A stretch of DNA of 64,000 bases from Oligoflexia bacterium (GCA_030432875.1 JAUILP010000003.1:1-64000), one strand, 5' to 3'. Positions 30,299 through 39,793 are shown, counted from the stretch's first letter. A program made the numbers and translations. Notes: generated by a model from the letters alone, not told the origin.

Positions 30299-31183
30299 AT
30301 GAAACGGGAAATCGAATTCATTGTGCTAGGACTACTGATGCTGCCATTTATTTCCTGCGGGAAATCATCTTCAGGAAGTGGGGTAAGCGCCAATCCTGAG
30401 GTGGCGGCAGAAAAAGAAGAAGAAAAAGAAGTAACGACGACCGAAATCTTGCCCAGCCCTTCTTCGTATTATTTTGCCGCTAAAGCCGATTTGCCATCAT
30501 GCACAGAAGCTCTCGCTCAGTCCTTAGCTTACGTGGCCAGTGATAAGCAGTTTTATGTCTGTTCTGAAAAATCATGGAGTGAAGTCGATGTTGGCGCTAA
30601 CAGTGGCGGTAGTGTGATTAAGATAGATGATATAGCCCCAGGAAGTGCCTGCGCAAGCGGGGGGAAGGCAATAAAGACGGGTATTGACAACAACGATAAT
30701 GGCGTTCTCGATAGTGATGAGATCGACGTTACACAAAATATTTGCCACGGCAATTCAGCATCTAATGTCGATCCATTTTCGGTAACAAAGTCCTATACAG
30801 CATTGGGTGATGGCACCAATTTATGCGATACCTATGCACCAGATGAAAACTGCTACTTTGAGTTTGGGAAAGTTGAAGTTTTCGCCAATGGCAACTGGCA
30901 GGTGAGCCTAAGCTTTCGCCACCTCTTCGCTAGCTCGGGTTCAGACTCAGATATGGATACGAGCAATTTAGACGTTTCTTTTATTATGAGTAAAGGCGAA
31001 GAGACGGGTGTATTTAAGCGTTTAGACCCCTATATATTTAGAAATGATGGTTCCGGGGGTAATATTTGGGCGGTAATTGTGAAAGAAAAGCAAAATGTGC
31101 TTATTGCTCATGATACCAATGGAAATTTTGAGTTAGACGCTGATGACCTGATCATCGGAACTTATCCTTTAGTTAAAGATTAG
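30299..31183 (+). CDS. Lipoprotein with DUF7151-like repeat
   Basis: The second ATG (30299, AAAGGGGA 6 nt upstream) is preferred over 30293, giving 294 residues. The signal ends in the lipobox 'LPFISCGKS'. The central segment 'GSACASGGKAIKTGIDNNDN' leading into 'GVLDSDEIDVTQNICHG' is the DUF7151-type repeat often found in surface proteins of predatory and myxobacterial-type bacteria. The C-terminus contains an Asp/Asn-rich 'HDTNGNFELDADDLI' that could bind calcium. Its role is unknown. It follows the XRE regulator by about 40 bp. Confidence 0.7.
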   Translation: MKREIEFIVLGLLMLPFISCGKSSSGSGVSANPEVAAEKEEEKEVTTTEILPSPSSYYFAAKADLPSCTEALAQSLAYVASDKQFYVCSEKSWSEVDVGANSGGSVIKIDDIAPGSACASGGKAIKTGIDNNDNGVLDSDEIDVTQNICHGNSASNVDPFSVTKSYTALGDGTNLCDTYAPDENCYFEFGKVEVFANGNWQVSLSFRHLFASSGSDSDMDTSNLDVSFIMSKGEETGVFKRLDPYIFRNDGSGGNIWAVIVKEKQNVLIAHDTNGNFELDADDLIIGTYPLVKD

Positions 31184-31369
31184 CAAAGCGGCTAGTAGAG
31201 CCAAGGGTATTTGGCAGGGCCAAGTAAAGAAAACGACGAAATTATTGAAATATTGGAGAAATCTATATTATTTAAGAAATTTGTCCAGTTTTCCGCATTT
31301 GGTCCGATAACGCTGATTGAAAAAAAGCGCGCTCCGAATATTTATTCTATAGTTTTTTAGGGAGGCTTT

Positions 31370-32389
31370 ATGAAAGGCCGTGGCAGTCAAGTGGCCCGCA
31401 TATACAAACTTCTGACATTGTTAGAGCTTGCACCGCAGGGGCTTTCCGTGGCGGATTTGGTTTCGCGCCTCCATGACAGGGGTTTTGAGGTTGATAAAAG
31501 AACAGTGTACCGCGATCTTGATGCTCTAAGAGCTGCGGGATTTCCCCTCGAAGAACGGGGAAAAAATGTCCATCAGGGAAGCCGCTGGACCCTAGAACGC
31601 AGCGTCAAGGTCACCAAAGCTTTAATATTAAATGCCAGGGAGTTACTCGCTCTCTATCTCGCTCGTTCCGCTTTGACCCCACTAAAGGAAACTCCTTTTT
31701 TTGCGGATCTCGAATCGACGTTTAAAAAAATCGAAGCGAAACTCGGAGAGATGAGTTTATCCTACCTACATGAGCTTTCAGACGAATTTTATTTTGAACC
31801 GGGCCCGAAATGGGGGCTCGGTCTTGAGCCTGATATTATTGATACCGTAAGAGCTTCTTGTTCAGAACGCCATATTTTAAGCATGGTATATGAGTCCGTT
31901 AATAGCAAATCAGTAAAAGAGCGGCGTATAGGTCCGCATTTTCTTTATTTTGCTAAGGGTTCCTTATATTTGGTGGGGGAAGATTTGGGTGACAGCATTG
32001 TGAAAACCTTTAGTGTGCCGCGCATTAAAGAAGCAAGCATGCTTGAAGACGAGTATAAGGGAAATGTCGTTGAGCCTGATAAATATTTTTCAGGATCATT
32101 TGGGGTATTTAGGTCTGATGAAATAGAAAAAGTCCGCATTATTTTTTCTCCCCCTATTGCGCGCTATATTAGCGAGCGCAAATGGCACGAGTCCCAGCGT
32201 GTTGTTCATCTTGAGCACGGAAAAATAGAAGTTCATCTTGAGGTGAGTAGGACACCTGAATTAGTGCAGTGGGTTTTAGGATTCGGGTCTCATGCCGTAG
32301 TTATGGAGCCGAAGAAACTTTTAGATGATATCAAAGATGAGGCGGGAAAGATTCTTGCCAAGTATGATTCTTTAAAGGTTGCGAGTTAA
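31370..32389 (+). CDS. WYL-domain transcriptional regulator (YafY type)
   Basis: A 339-residue regulator: an N-terminal winged HTH ('GLSVADLVSRLHDRGFEVDK', 'RTVYRDLDALRAAGFPLEE') followed by a WYL-type domain with 'ERRIGPHFLYFAKGSLYLVG' and a C-terminal WCX-like segment ('VVHLEHGKIEVHLEVSRT'). WYL regulators respond to nucleotide or nucleic-acid ligands and often control defence loci. GGGAGG precedes the ATG. It stands alone, facing the toxin-immunity locus convergently. Confidence 0.88.
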   Translation: MKGRGSQVARIYKLLTLLELAPQGLSVADLVSRLHDRGFEVDKRTVYRDLDALRAAGFPLEERGKNVHQGSRWTLERSVKVTKALILNARELLALYLARSALTPLKETPFFADLESTFKKIEAKLGEMSLSYLHELSDEFYFEPGPKWGLGLEPDIIDTVRASCSERHILSMVYESVNSKSVKERRIGPHFLYFAKGSLYLVGEDLGDSIVKTFSVPRIKEASMLEDEYKGNVVEPDKYFSGSFGVFRSDEIEKVRIIFSPPIARYISERKWHESQRVVHLEHGKIEVHLEVSRTPELVQWVLGFGSHAVVMEPKKLLDDIKDEAGKILAKYDSLKVAS

Positions 32390-32409
32390 ATAAGACGGAT
32401 TAGTCAAGA

Positions 32410-32772
32410 TTAGTCCTCAAACTCCCAATTGAAATACCTTGTTATTTTACTGTTGTATTCGTCCCAATCTTTGCCAGTAGTTGAACAAATAATTTCAGCA
32501 ATTCGTTCTTTTATGACTTTAGCTTGGTAGCACTCAACTAAAAGCATTCCTTTCACGAATAATGGCTTGCCATTTCGCTGTAGGTCCTCTGAAAGCCATT
32601 GGGGTGTGCAAACATTCACTGTGTAGCTATCTGAACCGTCTTTTCCAAATTCTCCAATTCCAACCTCGACCATCACCATGAAGTTGTTTGGGTCAGCTGG
32701 TTTGTATTCCTCAAGTTTAGCCATACCTTCATGAGGTAAATATGGTTCACCTTTTTGTTCTACTTTAATCAT
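32410..32772 (-). CDS. Imm8-like immunity protein
   Basis: A 120-residue protein with the family's landmarks: 'NFMVMVEVGIGEFGKDGSDS', 'YTVNVCTPQWLSED', a charged alpha segment, 'GKDWDEYNSKITRYFNWEFE' at the end. Imm8 proteins neutralise toxins delivered by neighbouring cells. AGGAG precedes the ATG. It lies downstream of decayed fragments and of a toxin-immunity pair, so it looks like an orphan immunity gene kept after its toxin was lost, or a second immunity gene in the array. Confidence 0.65.
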   Translation of the reverse strand: MIKVEQKGEPYLPHEGMAKLEEYKPADPNNFMVMVEVGIGEFGKDGSDSYTVNVCTPQWLSEDLQRNGKPLFVKGMLLVECYQAKVIKERIAEIICSTTGKDWDEYNSKITRYFNWEFED

Positions 32773-32814
32773 TCTTTACTCCTAATGGGTAATGATCATG
32801 TGACCATTACCAAT

Positions 32815-33190
32815 CTATTTATCAGTTGCAGGGTCTTTCCACTGGAAGTTCGCTAAAGTTCGTCCAACTCTTTTGGTCACAGGTTCACGGAACAGTTTAG
32901 TGCCGTCTTGACTTTCACAAACAAATTTAGCAGGTTGGGCTTGATGTGGGGATTTCTTTGCGCTTGCATTTGAATGAAAGACGACCAGAGGATCTATCCA
33001 TCATAATAAGCAATCCTACAAAGCGCTCATGTCTTTATCATAATATTCATGGATTCGAGCCTTTCAGCTACTAGCTGTTGATGAAACTGCATTGGTATAT
33101 TGATCTATTTTCCATCAATTTCTATTTCTTCTACATTATCTAAGCCAAATTGATAGTTAATCTCCGGATGGGTTTTAATTCCTAGAAAAT
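32815..33190 (-). pseudogene. Decayed toxin/immunity fragments between two immunity genes
   Basis: No intact ORF exists here, but three minus-strand frames carry protein-like pieces. One is a 28-residue stretch ending 'YQFGLDNVEEIEIDGK' (stop at 33105). Another is a frame giving 'ERFVGLLIMMDRSSGRL' around 32960-33010. The third is a 61-residue stretch from 33000 containing 'KFVCESQDGTKLFREP' and ending 'FQWKDPATDK' (stop at 32815), just upstream of the Imm8-like gene. The last could be the C-terminal tip of a lost toxin cognate to Imm8. This is inference from reading frames only. Confidence 0.4.
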
Positions 33191-33513
33191 AACTTTATCC
33201 AATCTTGTATCCATTTATTATTAATTTCACCTTCTAATACAGGGTTTGCAGCTTCATAGATGAATTTCTTTAACTCATTTGCAAATGCCTCTTCCAAAAT
33301 AATGTCATCTCGCCCTTCAATAATATTTGCCCAAAGTTCAAAATCAATTTTAGAAACCTTGCCGTCTAATAATGCTTGTAACGCATTAATCACATGGCTA
33401 ATTTGTAACTCGACAACTTCATTTGAGTCCCAAGGTAATTGAGATAATTTCTTATTTATGACAGCAAGAGGCTGCTGAAAAAGCAACAGTTGCTTTAATA
33501 ATTCCTTTCTCAT
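33175..33513 (-). CDS. Probable immunity protein for the adjacent toxin
   Basis: A 112-residue, mainly helical, acidic protein: 'SQLPWDSNEVVELQISHVIN', 'DFELWANIIEGRDDIILEE', 'ANPVLEGEINNKW'. The 'WANxIEGRDDI' segment recurs in contact-dependent inhibition (CdiI-type) immunity proteins. Its ATG overlaps the toxin stop codon (ATGA), with GAGGAG inside the toxin's last codons, so immunity is made in step with toxin. The assignment rests mostly on this coupling. Confidence 0.6.
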   Translation of the reverse strand: MRKELLKQLLLFQQPLAVINKKLSQLPWDSNEVVELQISHVINALQALLDGKVSKIDFELWANIIEGRDDIILEEAFANELKKFIYEAANPVLEGEINNKWIQDWIKLFSRN

Positions 33514-35084
33514 GGTAGCTCCTCAGGTGTGATAACTGAGCCGTCAATTTTGTCTTTTATGTGTACTACTTTGCCATCAGGAGCATAAGTAGTTTTGGTA
33601 TATGATAGAGTGTTGCCATTTTGGTCAACCACTTTTTCATAGACAGCTTTTGAACCAGAGACTCTGCCAGGTACTTCGCCCTTAAAAATAACATTGCTCC
33701 CTTCTTGATGTATGGTCACAGGATTAGAACCCGCTGGCAACTTATCTTCAAATCGTTTAAGGTTGCTAACTTGATTTTGACTGAGTGCTTCCCGCTCAAC
33801 TTTTGCGGCATTACCAAAGATTCCTTTCCCATTTTGTAGAGATTCAGCCGCTGCTTCAGAAGACCTTCCATACTTTGTTGACACCTCGCCAAACTTTTTA
33901 ACATCCTCAACGGTTTTAAGTCCCACTTTTTCTGAAGTCACAATAATTTTTTCCGCACTCTTTACAGCTTTAGTGGCATCCTCACCATTATCAGCTGCCT
34001 TTACTATATCACCAAAAATTTCGAGGGTCTTTGATGTTTTTCCCAACTTGCTGCCAATGCCCACTGTAACCACTCCGAGAACAGCAAATCCACGTTCCCA
34101 ATCGCTAAGTTCTTCACCTGTCAACATATTAGTACCGGTACAAGCTTCGTAAACGTCTTTAGCCCAACCAATCCCAGGTGTTAAACTGAGCCCAACATCT
34201 AAAAGATTGGTAGCAATATCTAGAGCAAATTGAGCTTCATCAAAATTTCCTTCGGCAAAATTTTTATCGGCAATGCCTATTCCTGTCTTTGCGCCGGCTA
34301 CAAGCTGTTGCCCCAGTGCTTTGCTGGTAGGATTAGGGTTGCTTTTGACCTGATTTTCAACATAATTTGCATAGTTATAGGCTGTTCTAACTTGTTTACC
34401 TTCGACCGTATTGGCATCGGTAGCAAACTCCGGGTGCTGTGGAAATGATGTCTCGCGTGCTGTCGGAAAAGAATCAAGAATTTCATCGGTAGCAGTATTG
34501 TGACTGCTGGCTGAGGATGACGCTAAGTCACTTAGAGCACTTGGATAGGTGACACTTGGCGTATCTAAGGCCCTCAAGCTTTGAAACTCTGATATTTTTT
34601 GTTGATAGGATTTACCCAAGAGATCGCGGCGGGAAAGAGCTGCTTTGTCCTGATCCCACTGACCCATGATTTCTCTATTTGATTTCTCTATCTCTTCTAA
34701 GCGTTCTAAATCAAAATAAGGAGGTTGTTTACTTGGCCTCCCCTCAGTCCAATAAATTTGGGAGCCGTAATTTTCTAATGAGGGTGGTGGGTAAGCGGTA
34801 ATGTCACTGTCATCTCGATGAGGCGTGTCATTAGGATCGTCAGCAAAAAAACTTGATATTTCGTCACTAAGAGCCTTTAATAGGTCACATTTATTGCTGC
34901 CATCATCAAAACATCGTGATCCCATAGAGCTTGGTTGAGTGCCAATGGTCATTTCAAAATTGGGCCTTTGACCAGGCATTTCACGATGTTCATCAATTTG
35001 TGGATTCGTTCGCGTAAATAATCCAGGCTGCTTTGAATCGCAGGCTAATGTGAACATGAGTAGTAACAAAAGGGAATTTTTCAT
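33510..35084 (-). CDS. Polymorphic toxin-like lipoprotein with PT-TG-type pre-toxin domain
   Basis: A 524-residue protein with lipobox 'LMFTLACDS'. After a low-complexity acidic and Pro/Ser-rich half comes 'LLDVGLSLTPGIGWAKDVYE' with 'GTNMLTGEELSDWERGFAVL', the PT-TG pre-toxin domain of secreted polymorphic toxins, then a Lys-rich helical linker. The C-terminal module (about 85 residues) contains 'FKGEVPGRVSGSKAVYEKVV' and 'SYTKTTYAPDGKVVHIKDK' and is presumably the toxic tip; I cannot name its activity. Lipid anchoring of a polymorphic toxin suggests surface display. The immunity gene overlaps the 3' end by 4 bp. Confidence 0.75.
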   Translation of the reverse strand: MKNSLLLLLMFTLACDSKQPGLFTRTNPQIDEHREMPGQRPNFEMTIGTQPSSMGSRCFDDGSNKCDLLKALSDEISSFFADDPNDTPHRDDSDITAYPPPSLENYGSQIYWTEGRPSKQPPYFDLERLEEIEKSNREIMGQWDQDKAALSRRDLLGKSYQQKISEFQSLRALDTPSVTYPSALSDLASSSASSHNTATDEILDSFPTARETSFPQHPEFATDANTVEGKQVRTAYNYANYVENQVKSNPNPTSKALGQQLVAGAKTGIGIADKNFAEGNFDEAQFALDIATNLLDVGLSLTPGIGWAKDVYEACTGTNMLTGEELSDWERGFAVLGVVTVGIGSKLGKTSKTLEIFGDIVKAADNGEDATKAVKSAEKIIVTSEKVGLKTVEDVKKFGEVSTKYGRSSEAAAESLQNGKGIFGNAAKVEREALSQNQVSNLKRFEDKLPAGSNPVTIHQEGSNVIFKGEVPGRVSGSKAVYEKVVDQNGNTLSYTKTTYAPDGKVVHIKDKIDGSVITPEELP

Positions 35085-35097
35085 GGTCTGTGGCCTA

Positions 35098-36381
35098 TCA
35101 TTTCTTTTTACAGGTATCGATAATTTGTTTAAAGATCAGTTCCACATTTTGGAATTGTTCTAATGTTTTTGTTTTTTCAGCAGCAGCCTCGTGGCGTTCA
35201 ACCAGTCCGCGACAATTATCTCCATAGGCGTCAATATTCATTTTGAACATAGTGAGTAGTGACACTTGCCGTTCCAAAAACCCAGACCAGCCAGTATCTT
35301 CGATCTCTTTAATATTACTTAGTAGGAGAGATTTTTTTCCCGCCAAATCTTTAAGGAGCAAATCTCGAGCTGCAGCGGCACTTCCATTAAACAAGTTTAA
35401 TTCAATTTCAAATTCGGCAATTTTCCCTAAGTGCGCCCTAAGTATCCGTAAAGGAGACTGATACTGCAAATACATCGTATGGAGGCGATTAGCTAGTCCA
35501 TCACGGTTAATATCAAGCCACCAATTGCCGATATCATAAGTGACTTTTTCAAGGGCAAAAACTATAGATAAATCCTTAATGACTTTATCTAAAGACTCGC
35601 CTAAATTTTGGGCAAAACGTTCTTGACCTACTAAGAACAAAGCCTGATGGATTTTATTAAGAAGTATAGAGCGTTTTTGCTTCGCAATATTGATGTAATC
35701 TTTTAACCTGGTAAGTTGAAAAACTACTTCTTCTGCATTTTTTATGGCTATACTCAATTTATCCTTTACTTCTTGGTCACAGCTATTGCTAGTAAGAACT
35801 GCTGCAGATTTACCCAAGACCTGATGCAGAGCAGTGGCATTGAGTTGCATTTGATGCAGAAACTTCGCATCTTCTCGTGAAACCTCTGTTAGCATGGCTT
35901 GGGCTGCAACTAGGCCTACATTAATTTTTTTGTTGTGTTCCTGGAGTTCTTCAAGACTGCGAGGTGATCCAATAGCATTTAAGGATTGGGTCATAAAAGT
36001 TCTAATATCATTGAGCGCATGTAAATGAATCGCTTTAAGGGCATTAAAGTTGCCTTCGATGGAGAGATTAAACTCACCATCCCTCTTTGTTGATCCAATA
36101 AGCAATGGTAAATGGTCTTGATTGATTCCTCTAAAAGTCTCGATGGCACGGTTATAACTATTTAGGAGCAAATCGGCAGTTTCTATGCACTGAATTTTCT
36201 CACTGTACATACAGGTATCGAGCCCAACGGCCACTGCCGTATTATTTTCGATCATGTTGCGATCATGGCCGCCCTCTTCCGCCCATCGCCTGAAAAAGTC
36301 GCAATCAACAATGTCATTAGCTTCGAGATCAGGGGCTAATAGTATAGCTATACTTAAACTCATCAGACATAATCTAATCAT
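35098..36381 (-). CDS. Exported alpha-helical protein, unknown
   Basis: A 427-residue protein with a signal peptide ending near 'LLAPDLEAND' and a body almost entirely made of amphipathic helices with some coiled-coil character; paired Cys residues near both ends point to an extracytoplasmic location. AAAGGGT precedes the start. It ends 13 bp before the toxin gene and follows two further exported-protein genes at gaps of about 15 bp, so it is in the toxin operon. Export, presentation or processing of the toxin is a possible job, not shown. Confidence 0.6.
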   Translation of the reverse strand: MIRLCLMSLSIAILLAPDLEANDIVDCDFFRRWAEEGGHDRNMIENNTAVAVGLDTCMYSEKIQCIETADLLLNSYNRAIETFRGINQDHLPLLIGSTKRDGEFNLSIEGNFNALKAIHLHALNDIRTFMTQSLNAIGSPRSLEELQEHNKKINVGLVAAQAMLTEVSREDAKFLHQMQLNATALHQVLGKSAAVLTSNSCDQEVKDKLSIAIKNAEEVVFQLTRLKDYINIAKQKRSILLNKIHQALFLVGQERFAQNLGESLDKVIKDLSIVFALEKVTYDIGNWWLDINRDGLANRLHTMYLQYQSPLRILRAHLGKIAEFEIELNLFNGSAAAARDLLLKDLAGKKSLLLSNIKEIEDTGWSGFLERQVSLLTMFKMNIDAYGDNCRGLVERHEAAAEKTKTLEQFQNVELIFKQIIDTCKKK

Positions 36382-36395
36382 TTTGCAAAGACCCT

Positions 36396-37292
36396 TTAAT
36401 GGTAAATTCCTGTTTCTGAAGCTTGGAGAGCTGCGTTAAGTTCAGACTTGAGCTTATCGAGTAATTTGATCGCGACGCTTTCTGTAAAACCAGCTCTGAG
36501 ATCAATGGCTTTAGAAATTTTTTCCAAAATCCAGTCATGTTCCTGAAGATATAGTGTTTTAAAGGCACAAAGCGCAGCTAGACTGCTGGGCGTACACGCT
36601 TTTAGCTCAGATTCAAGATCACCGCTCCAGGGGCATATCACATTATCAGCATCGTACTCTCGGTTAAAGGTAGCGAAATAGGCGTTTTTCATATCAAGAA
36701 TAATACCTGCAAGTGAGTAAGCATAAATAGGGTTACTCTCATAAGTAGAAATCATACAGGCCATAGACGGTTCTGCTCCTGCAGCGGCAATCATACTGGC
36801 CTGATAGCGAACTAATTTCTCTAAGTGTCCCGAAAGCTCATTTTCTATCTCTGAAACAAATGCTTTTATTTCATTGACGACTTTTGGCGAAAGCGTCGCG
36901 GCAATCAAATGAAAATCCAAAGAACAGTCGTTGAATTTTCTATAAAACAGAACATTGGGATTGTCATCACCGAGGATAATAGGGCCCATACCTTCTCCTA
37001 GGTTTATGACTTGATTTTTAGCCCCTAAAGTGAGGTAAAACTTTTGTCCTGAATCAAGGGCGAGAAATATATTTGATTGTTCCGGTGTAGGGTTATGGCG
37101 GTCACAGCTCAAAGAGTACGTTACTTCAAAATCTGAAAGATGTGCTTGTTTATCAAATATTATTCCCGTATTTACCTGGCATTCACTGAGAATATCTTTT
37201 TTGGTGTTGCATTGGATACTACCGGAAAACGCCCACTGACTCATAAAACAAGAAAAAAATAACGTTATGATTTTTAGAATATAGTTTCTCAT
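36396..37292 (-). CDS. Exported Cys-containing protein, unknown
   Basis: A 298-residue protein with an N-terminal signal ('LFFSCFMSQWAFSGS'). The first half is beta-rich with 'CNTKKDILSECQVNTG' and 'FEVTYSLSCDRHNP'. The second half is helical with 'VICPWSGDLESELKACTPSS'. Eight or more cysteines suggest disulfides. AGAGGC lies upstream of the ATG. It sits between two other exported-protein genes in the minus-strand operon that ends with the toxin and immunity genes. Confidence 0.6.
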   Translation of the reverse strand: MRNYILKIITLFFSCFMSQWAFSGSIQCNTKKDILSECQVNTGIIFDKQAHLSDFEVTYSLSCDRHNPTPEQSNIFLALDSGQKFYLTLGAKNQVINLGEGMGPIILGDDNPNVLFYRKFNDCSLDFHLIAATLSPKVVNEIKAFVSEIENELSGHLEKLVRYQASMIAAAGAEPSMACMISTYESNPIYAYSLAGIILDMKNAYFATFNREYDADNVICPWSGDLESELKACTPSSLAALCAFKTLYLQEHDWILEKISKAIDLRAGFTESVAIKLLDKLKSELNAALQASETGIYH

Positions 37293-37307
37293 AAAAGCCT
37301 CTATTTG

Positions 37308-38021
37308 TTAGTGATAATTCCACCAGGATTCAATTTTCACGCGATGTACTTGGAATTTTCTGAGGTTTCCTCCTGTTAAGCCATTAATTGCTACTTCAAT
37401 TTCTTTTACGTTTCCATCGCAGATAAAAAGGGGAAATTTGATCTCTGCTTCATTTAACTGGTTGAAATTTTTTAGGGTATGGCTAAAGATCACTTTTTTA
37501 CCTGAATCAATAGCAAGTTCAATGTTAAAAGACGTCTCATAGTTACCGATGCTACGTTCTACGCATTTTCGAACCCCTGTCCACATGTTGTACTCATGGT
37601 GAGAGCAGTATTCATATTGCTCCGGTTCCCAGTCTGTAGAAATAGTTAGTGTAGGTTGCAAACCGACAGTTTTACCAGATACTTCATAATATGGCCCATA
37701 TAGCAGCCATCCTGGATTTGCTGGGCCACTATAAATCACACCATCACCGCTAATTTCACCAATATGTGTAAAAATCTCTTCAGAACTAAAAATTGCCGTT
37801 TCACCATCATCCCACTTAGACGGCTCAGGAGGAAGTACAACAAATTTTAAATCTGAGTGACTAGAACTTCCGCCGGGAGCGACAACGATGTTTCCGTGCC
37901 CAGAAACTCTAATAATATTTTCGTCTTTCGCCATTTCGCAATTGATGGCAAATAACGGTTGCGAATAAAATGGCAAAGTTAAAGCGAGTATCCCTAATAT
38001 ACCACGAAGTCCTTGAATCAT
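37308..38021 (-). CDS. Exported beta-rich protein, unknown
   Basis: A 237-residue protein with a signal peptide cleaved near 'QPLFAINC' and alternating short strands, consistent with a beta-sandwich; cysteines are spaced through it. AGGAG sits 8 nt before the ATG. It is 19 bp downstream of the subtilisin-like gene, so the five genes from 39.4 to 33.5 kb plus immunity are likely one transcript. No family recognised. Confidence 0.6.
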   Translation of the reverse strand: MIQGLRGILGILALTLPFYSQPLFAINCEMAKDENIIRVSGHGNIVVAPGGSSSHSDLKFVVLPPEPSKWDDGETAIFSSEEIFTHIGEISGDGVIYSGPANPGWLLYGPYYEVSGKTVGLQPTLTISTDWEPEQYEYCSHHEYNMWTGVRKCVERSIGNYETSFNIELAIDSGKKVIFSHTLKNFNQLNEAEIKFPLFICDGNVKEIEVAINGLTGGNLRKFQVHRVKIESWWNYH

Positions 38022-38040
38022 ACGAGTCTCCTAAAAAAAA

Positions 38041-39432
38041 TTAATGTTCACTAAATATTAATGTCTTAGCATCTTCCGTAAGGGGATAAAATGTTTGTTG
38101 GTATTTGCTCAGCTCTGTTTCTACTTCATTTAATTTATATTTTTGAAGAGTAAACTGCCTCAGTAAAAATGGTGTTGAAACGCTAGAGCCCGAGATATCA
38201 ATAAACAGATCTCCACCGTATGGTACTATGAGTGAGGACCCATAATAATGGATGTCCACACATTTGCCATAATTTGAAATATCATCGATATAGTCATAAC
38301 CAACAGTAAAAACCCTAGTTTGACCAAACATGCAATTCGCATATTCTATTATGGAATTGGCTTCTGTACGGAAATGCCCCGCTCCTTGAAACAGAATTGG
38401 TAAGGTATGATTGGGGTTAGCGGCAAAAGTCTCCCTGCTATGAATGACGCGCAACCGCTCGAGCTGAGTGGCGAGGGTCCAGAGCTCCTTGAAGTTTTCA
38501 TTTAGGCAGCTTTTCATCTTTAAGGTGAGACGTATTTGATTGTAAGGTAAAAGAATGAAACTACGGTTTTCAAATTGCACAAAGTGTTTGATGTATAATG
38601 AGTTTGCTATCGTTTCTTTAAACGGAGAAGTACTGTTTACAAATGCGTCAATAAAATCCTGATCTTGATACAATTTGATTAAGTTATTTACCTTGTTGTC
38701 GCTAAGGCAGGGGATATTGGCATCTTTCGAAAGCACAAAATCATAATTTACCACCTCGGATTCAACAAGCACAAGCTGCACATTGGGATTGTTATAGGCA
38801 ATAATACCCGCGGTGGAAGTCCCATGTAGCATTATAGGTGAATTTTTGTCGGCGAGATTTTTGCAGAGCTGCATAACATCCTCGCCTAAGGTGGCAGTAC
38901 TTTCACACCATGAATGAACACCGAGTTCATCATGCAGATCTGTGCGTAGCTCTTTAGCCAGAACGGCATTATTAAATCGCTCTTTAACGTCTACAGATAG
39001 GTTATCGAAGGCATTTATGGCTTTGGGTTTAAATCCTGGCTCAATCTGGCATTCGTCCTGCGGAGCTTTAGTATAAAACTCAATGGCCTCTTGCTTGATC
39101 TCATCATAAGGTCGATCAAAGCTGAAATTATCAGCTTTTTCACCGACCATATCGCAGGACATTGTATAGCTAGCGATCACTTTATTAGCAAAAACAGGGT
39201 GGCGCGGATCAAACCCTGAATCAATCACGAGTACGGTTGTTTTATCGGGATCAAAGTCAGCATTGGCATAAAATGTATTAAGTTCCTTGGTTTTGGCATT
39301 TTTAAAATCAAATAAGGGATCAAGTGGGTTTTCAGCTGGATCTATATGGACAGCGTCACCATGATTTTTACTGCCACAGGCATGTAAGACTGGTAACGTC
39401 AGGGTCGCGAAAATAATAGTACGAAGATTCAA
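38041..39432 (-). CDS. Subtilisin-like (S8) serine protease lipoprotein
   Basis: All three catalytic boxes are visible: Asp in 'VLVIDSGFDPRHPVF', His in 'LHGTSTAGIIA', and Ser in 'ISGSSVSTPFLL'. The start was moved from 39501 to a TTG at 39432, because GGAGGAG lies just upstream and the result is a clean lipoprotein signal 'LTLPVLHACGS'. About 463 residues. Surface or outer-membrane-attached subtilases mature other secreted proteins. As first gene of the operon that ends with a polymorphic-toxin lipoprotein it is a candidate for toxin processing or release, which is inference. Confidence 0.82.
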   Translation of the reverse strand: MNLRTIIFATLTLPVLHACGSKNHGDAVHIDPAENPLDPLFDFKNAKTKELNTFYANADFDPDKTTVLVIDSGFDPRHPVFANKVIASYTMSCDMVGEKADNFSFDRPYDEIKQEAIEFYTKAPQDECQIEPGFKPKAINAFDNLSVDVKERFNNAVLAKELRTDLHDELGVHSWCESTATLGEDVMQLCKNLADKNSPIMLHGTSTAGIIAYNNPNVQLVLVESEVVNYDFVLSKDANIPCLSDNKVNNLIKLYQDQDFIDAFVNSTSPFKETIANSLYIKHFVQFENRSFILLPYNQIRLTLKMKSCLNENFKELWTLATQLERLRVIHSRETFAANPNHTLPILFQGAGHFRTEANSIIEYANCMFGQTRVFTVGYDYIDDISNYGKCVDIHYYGSSLIVPYGGDLFIDISGSSVSTPFLLRQFTLQKYKLNEVETELSKYQQTFYPLTEDAKTLIFSEH

Positions 39433-39793
39433 TGACTCCTCCATTTTTTTTTGAAATTTAGGCACAAAGAAAAGGTCATTTTTCCCGTCTCTAAGTACCA
39501 ACTAAATCTGACGGTGTCAAGATTATTGAAGGCGCTTGACTAACGTAAGATCAATATTTGTTTGCACGGTGAGAAAAACCCTAATTGCCTCTATAAATCA
39601 TAAGAAGCTAACATGCCTATGCCAATTTATGTGACGGAAATTATTTATGAAATAGGGTGGGGTTGTGGTTTTCTTCCGAGGGATTTTTAGGATAGTCATA
39701 GATGTAAACACAGCTGCATTCACGGATAACTTGATAAAGGTGATTTTGTAGTCCCTAATATCTCCGTTACGTCACAAGAGAATAAATCTACCC

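Noticed and set aside
39613-39690. 26-codon ORF in the gap between the subtilase and VWA operons
   Set aside because: Too short, no ribosome site, no similarity seen.
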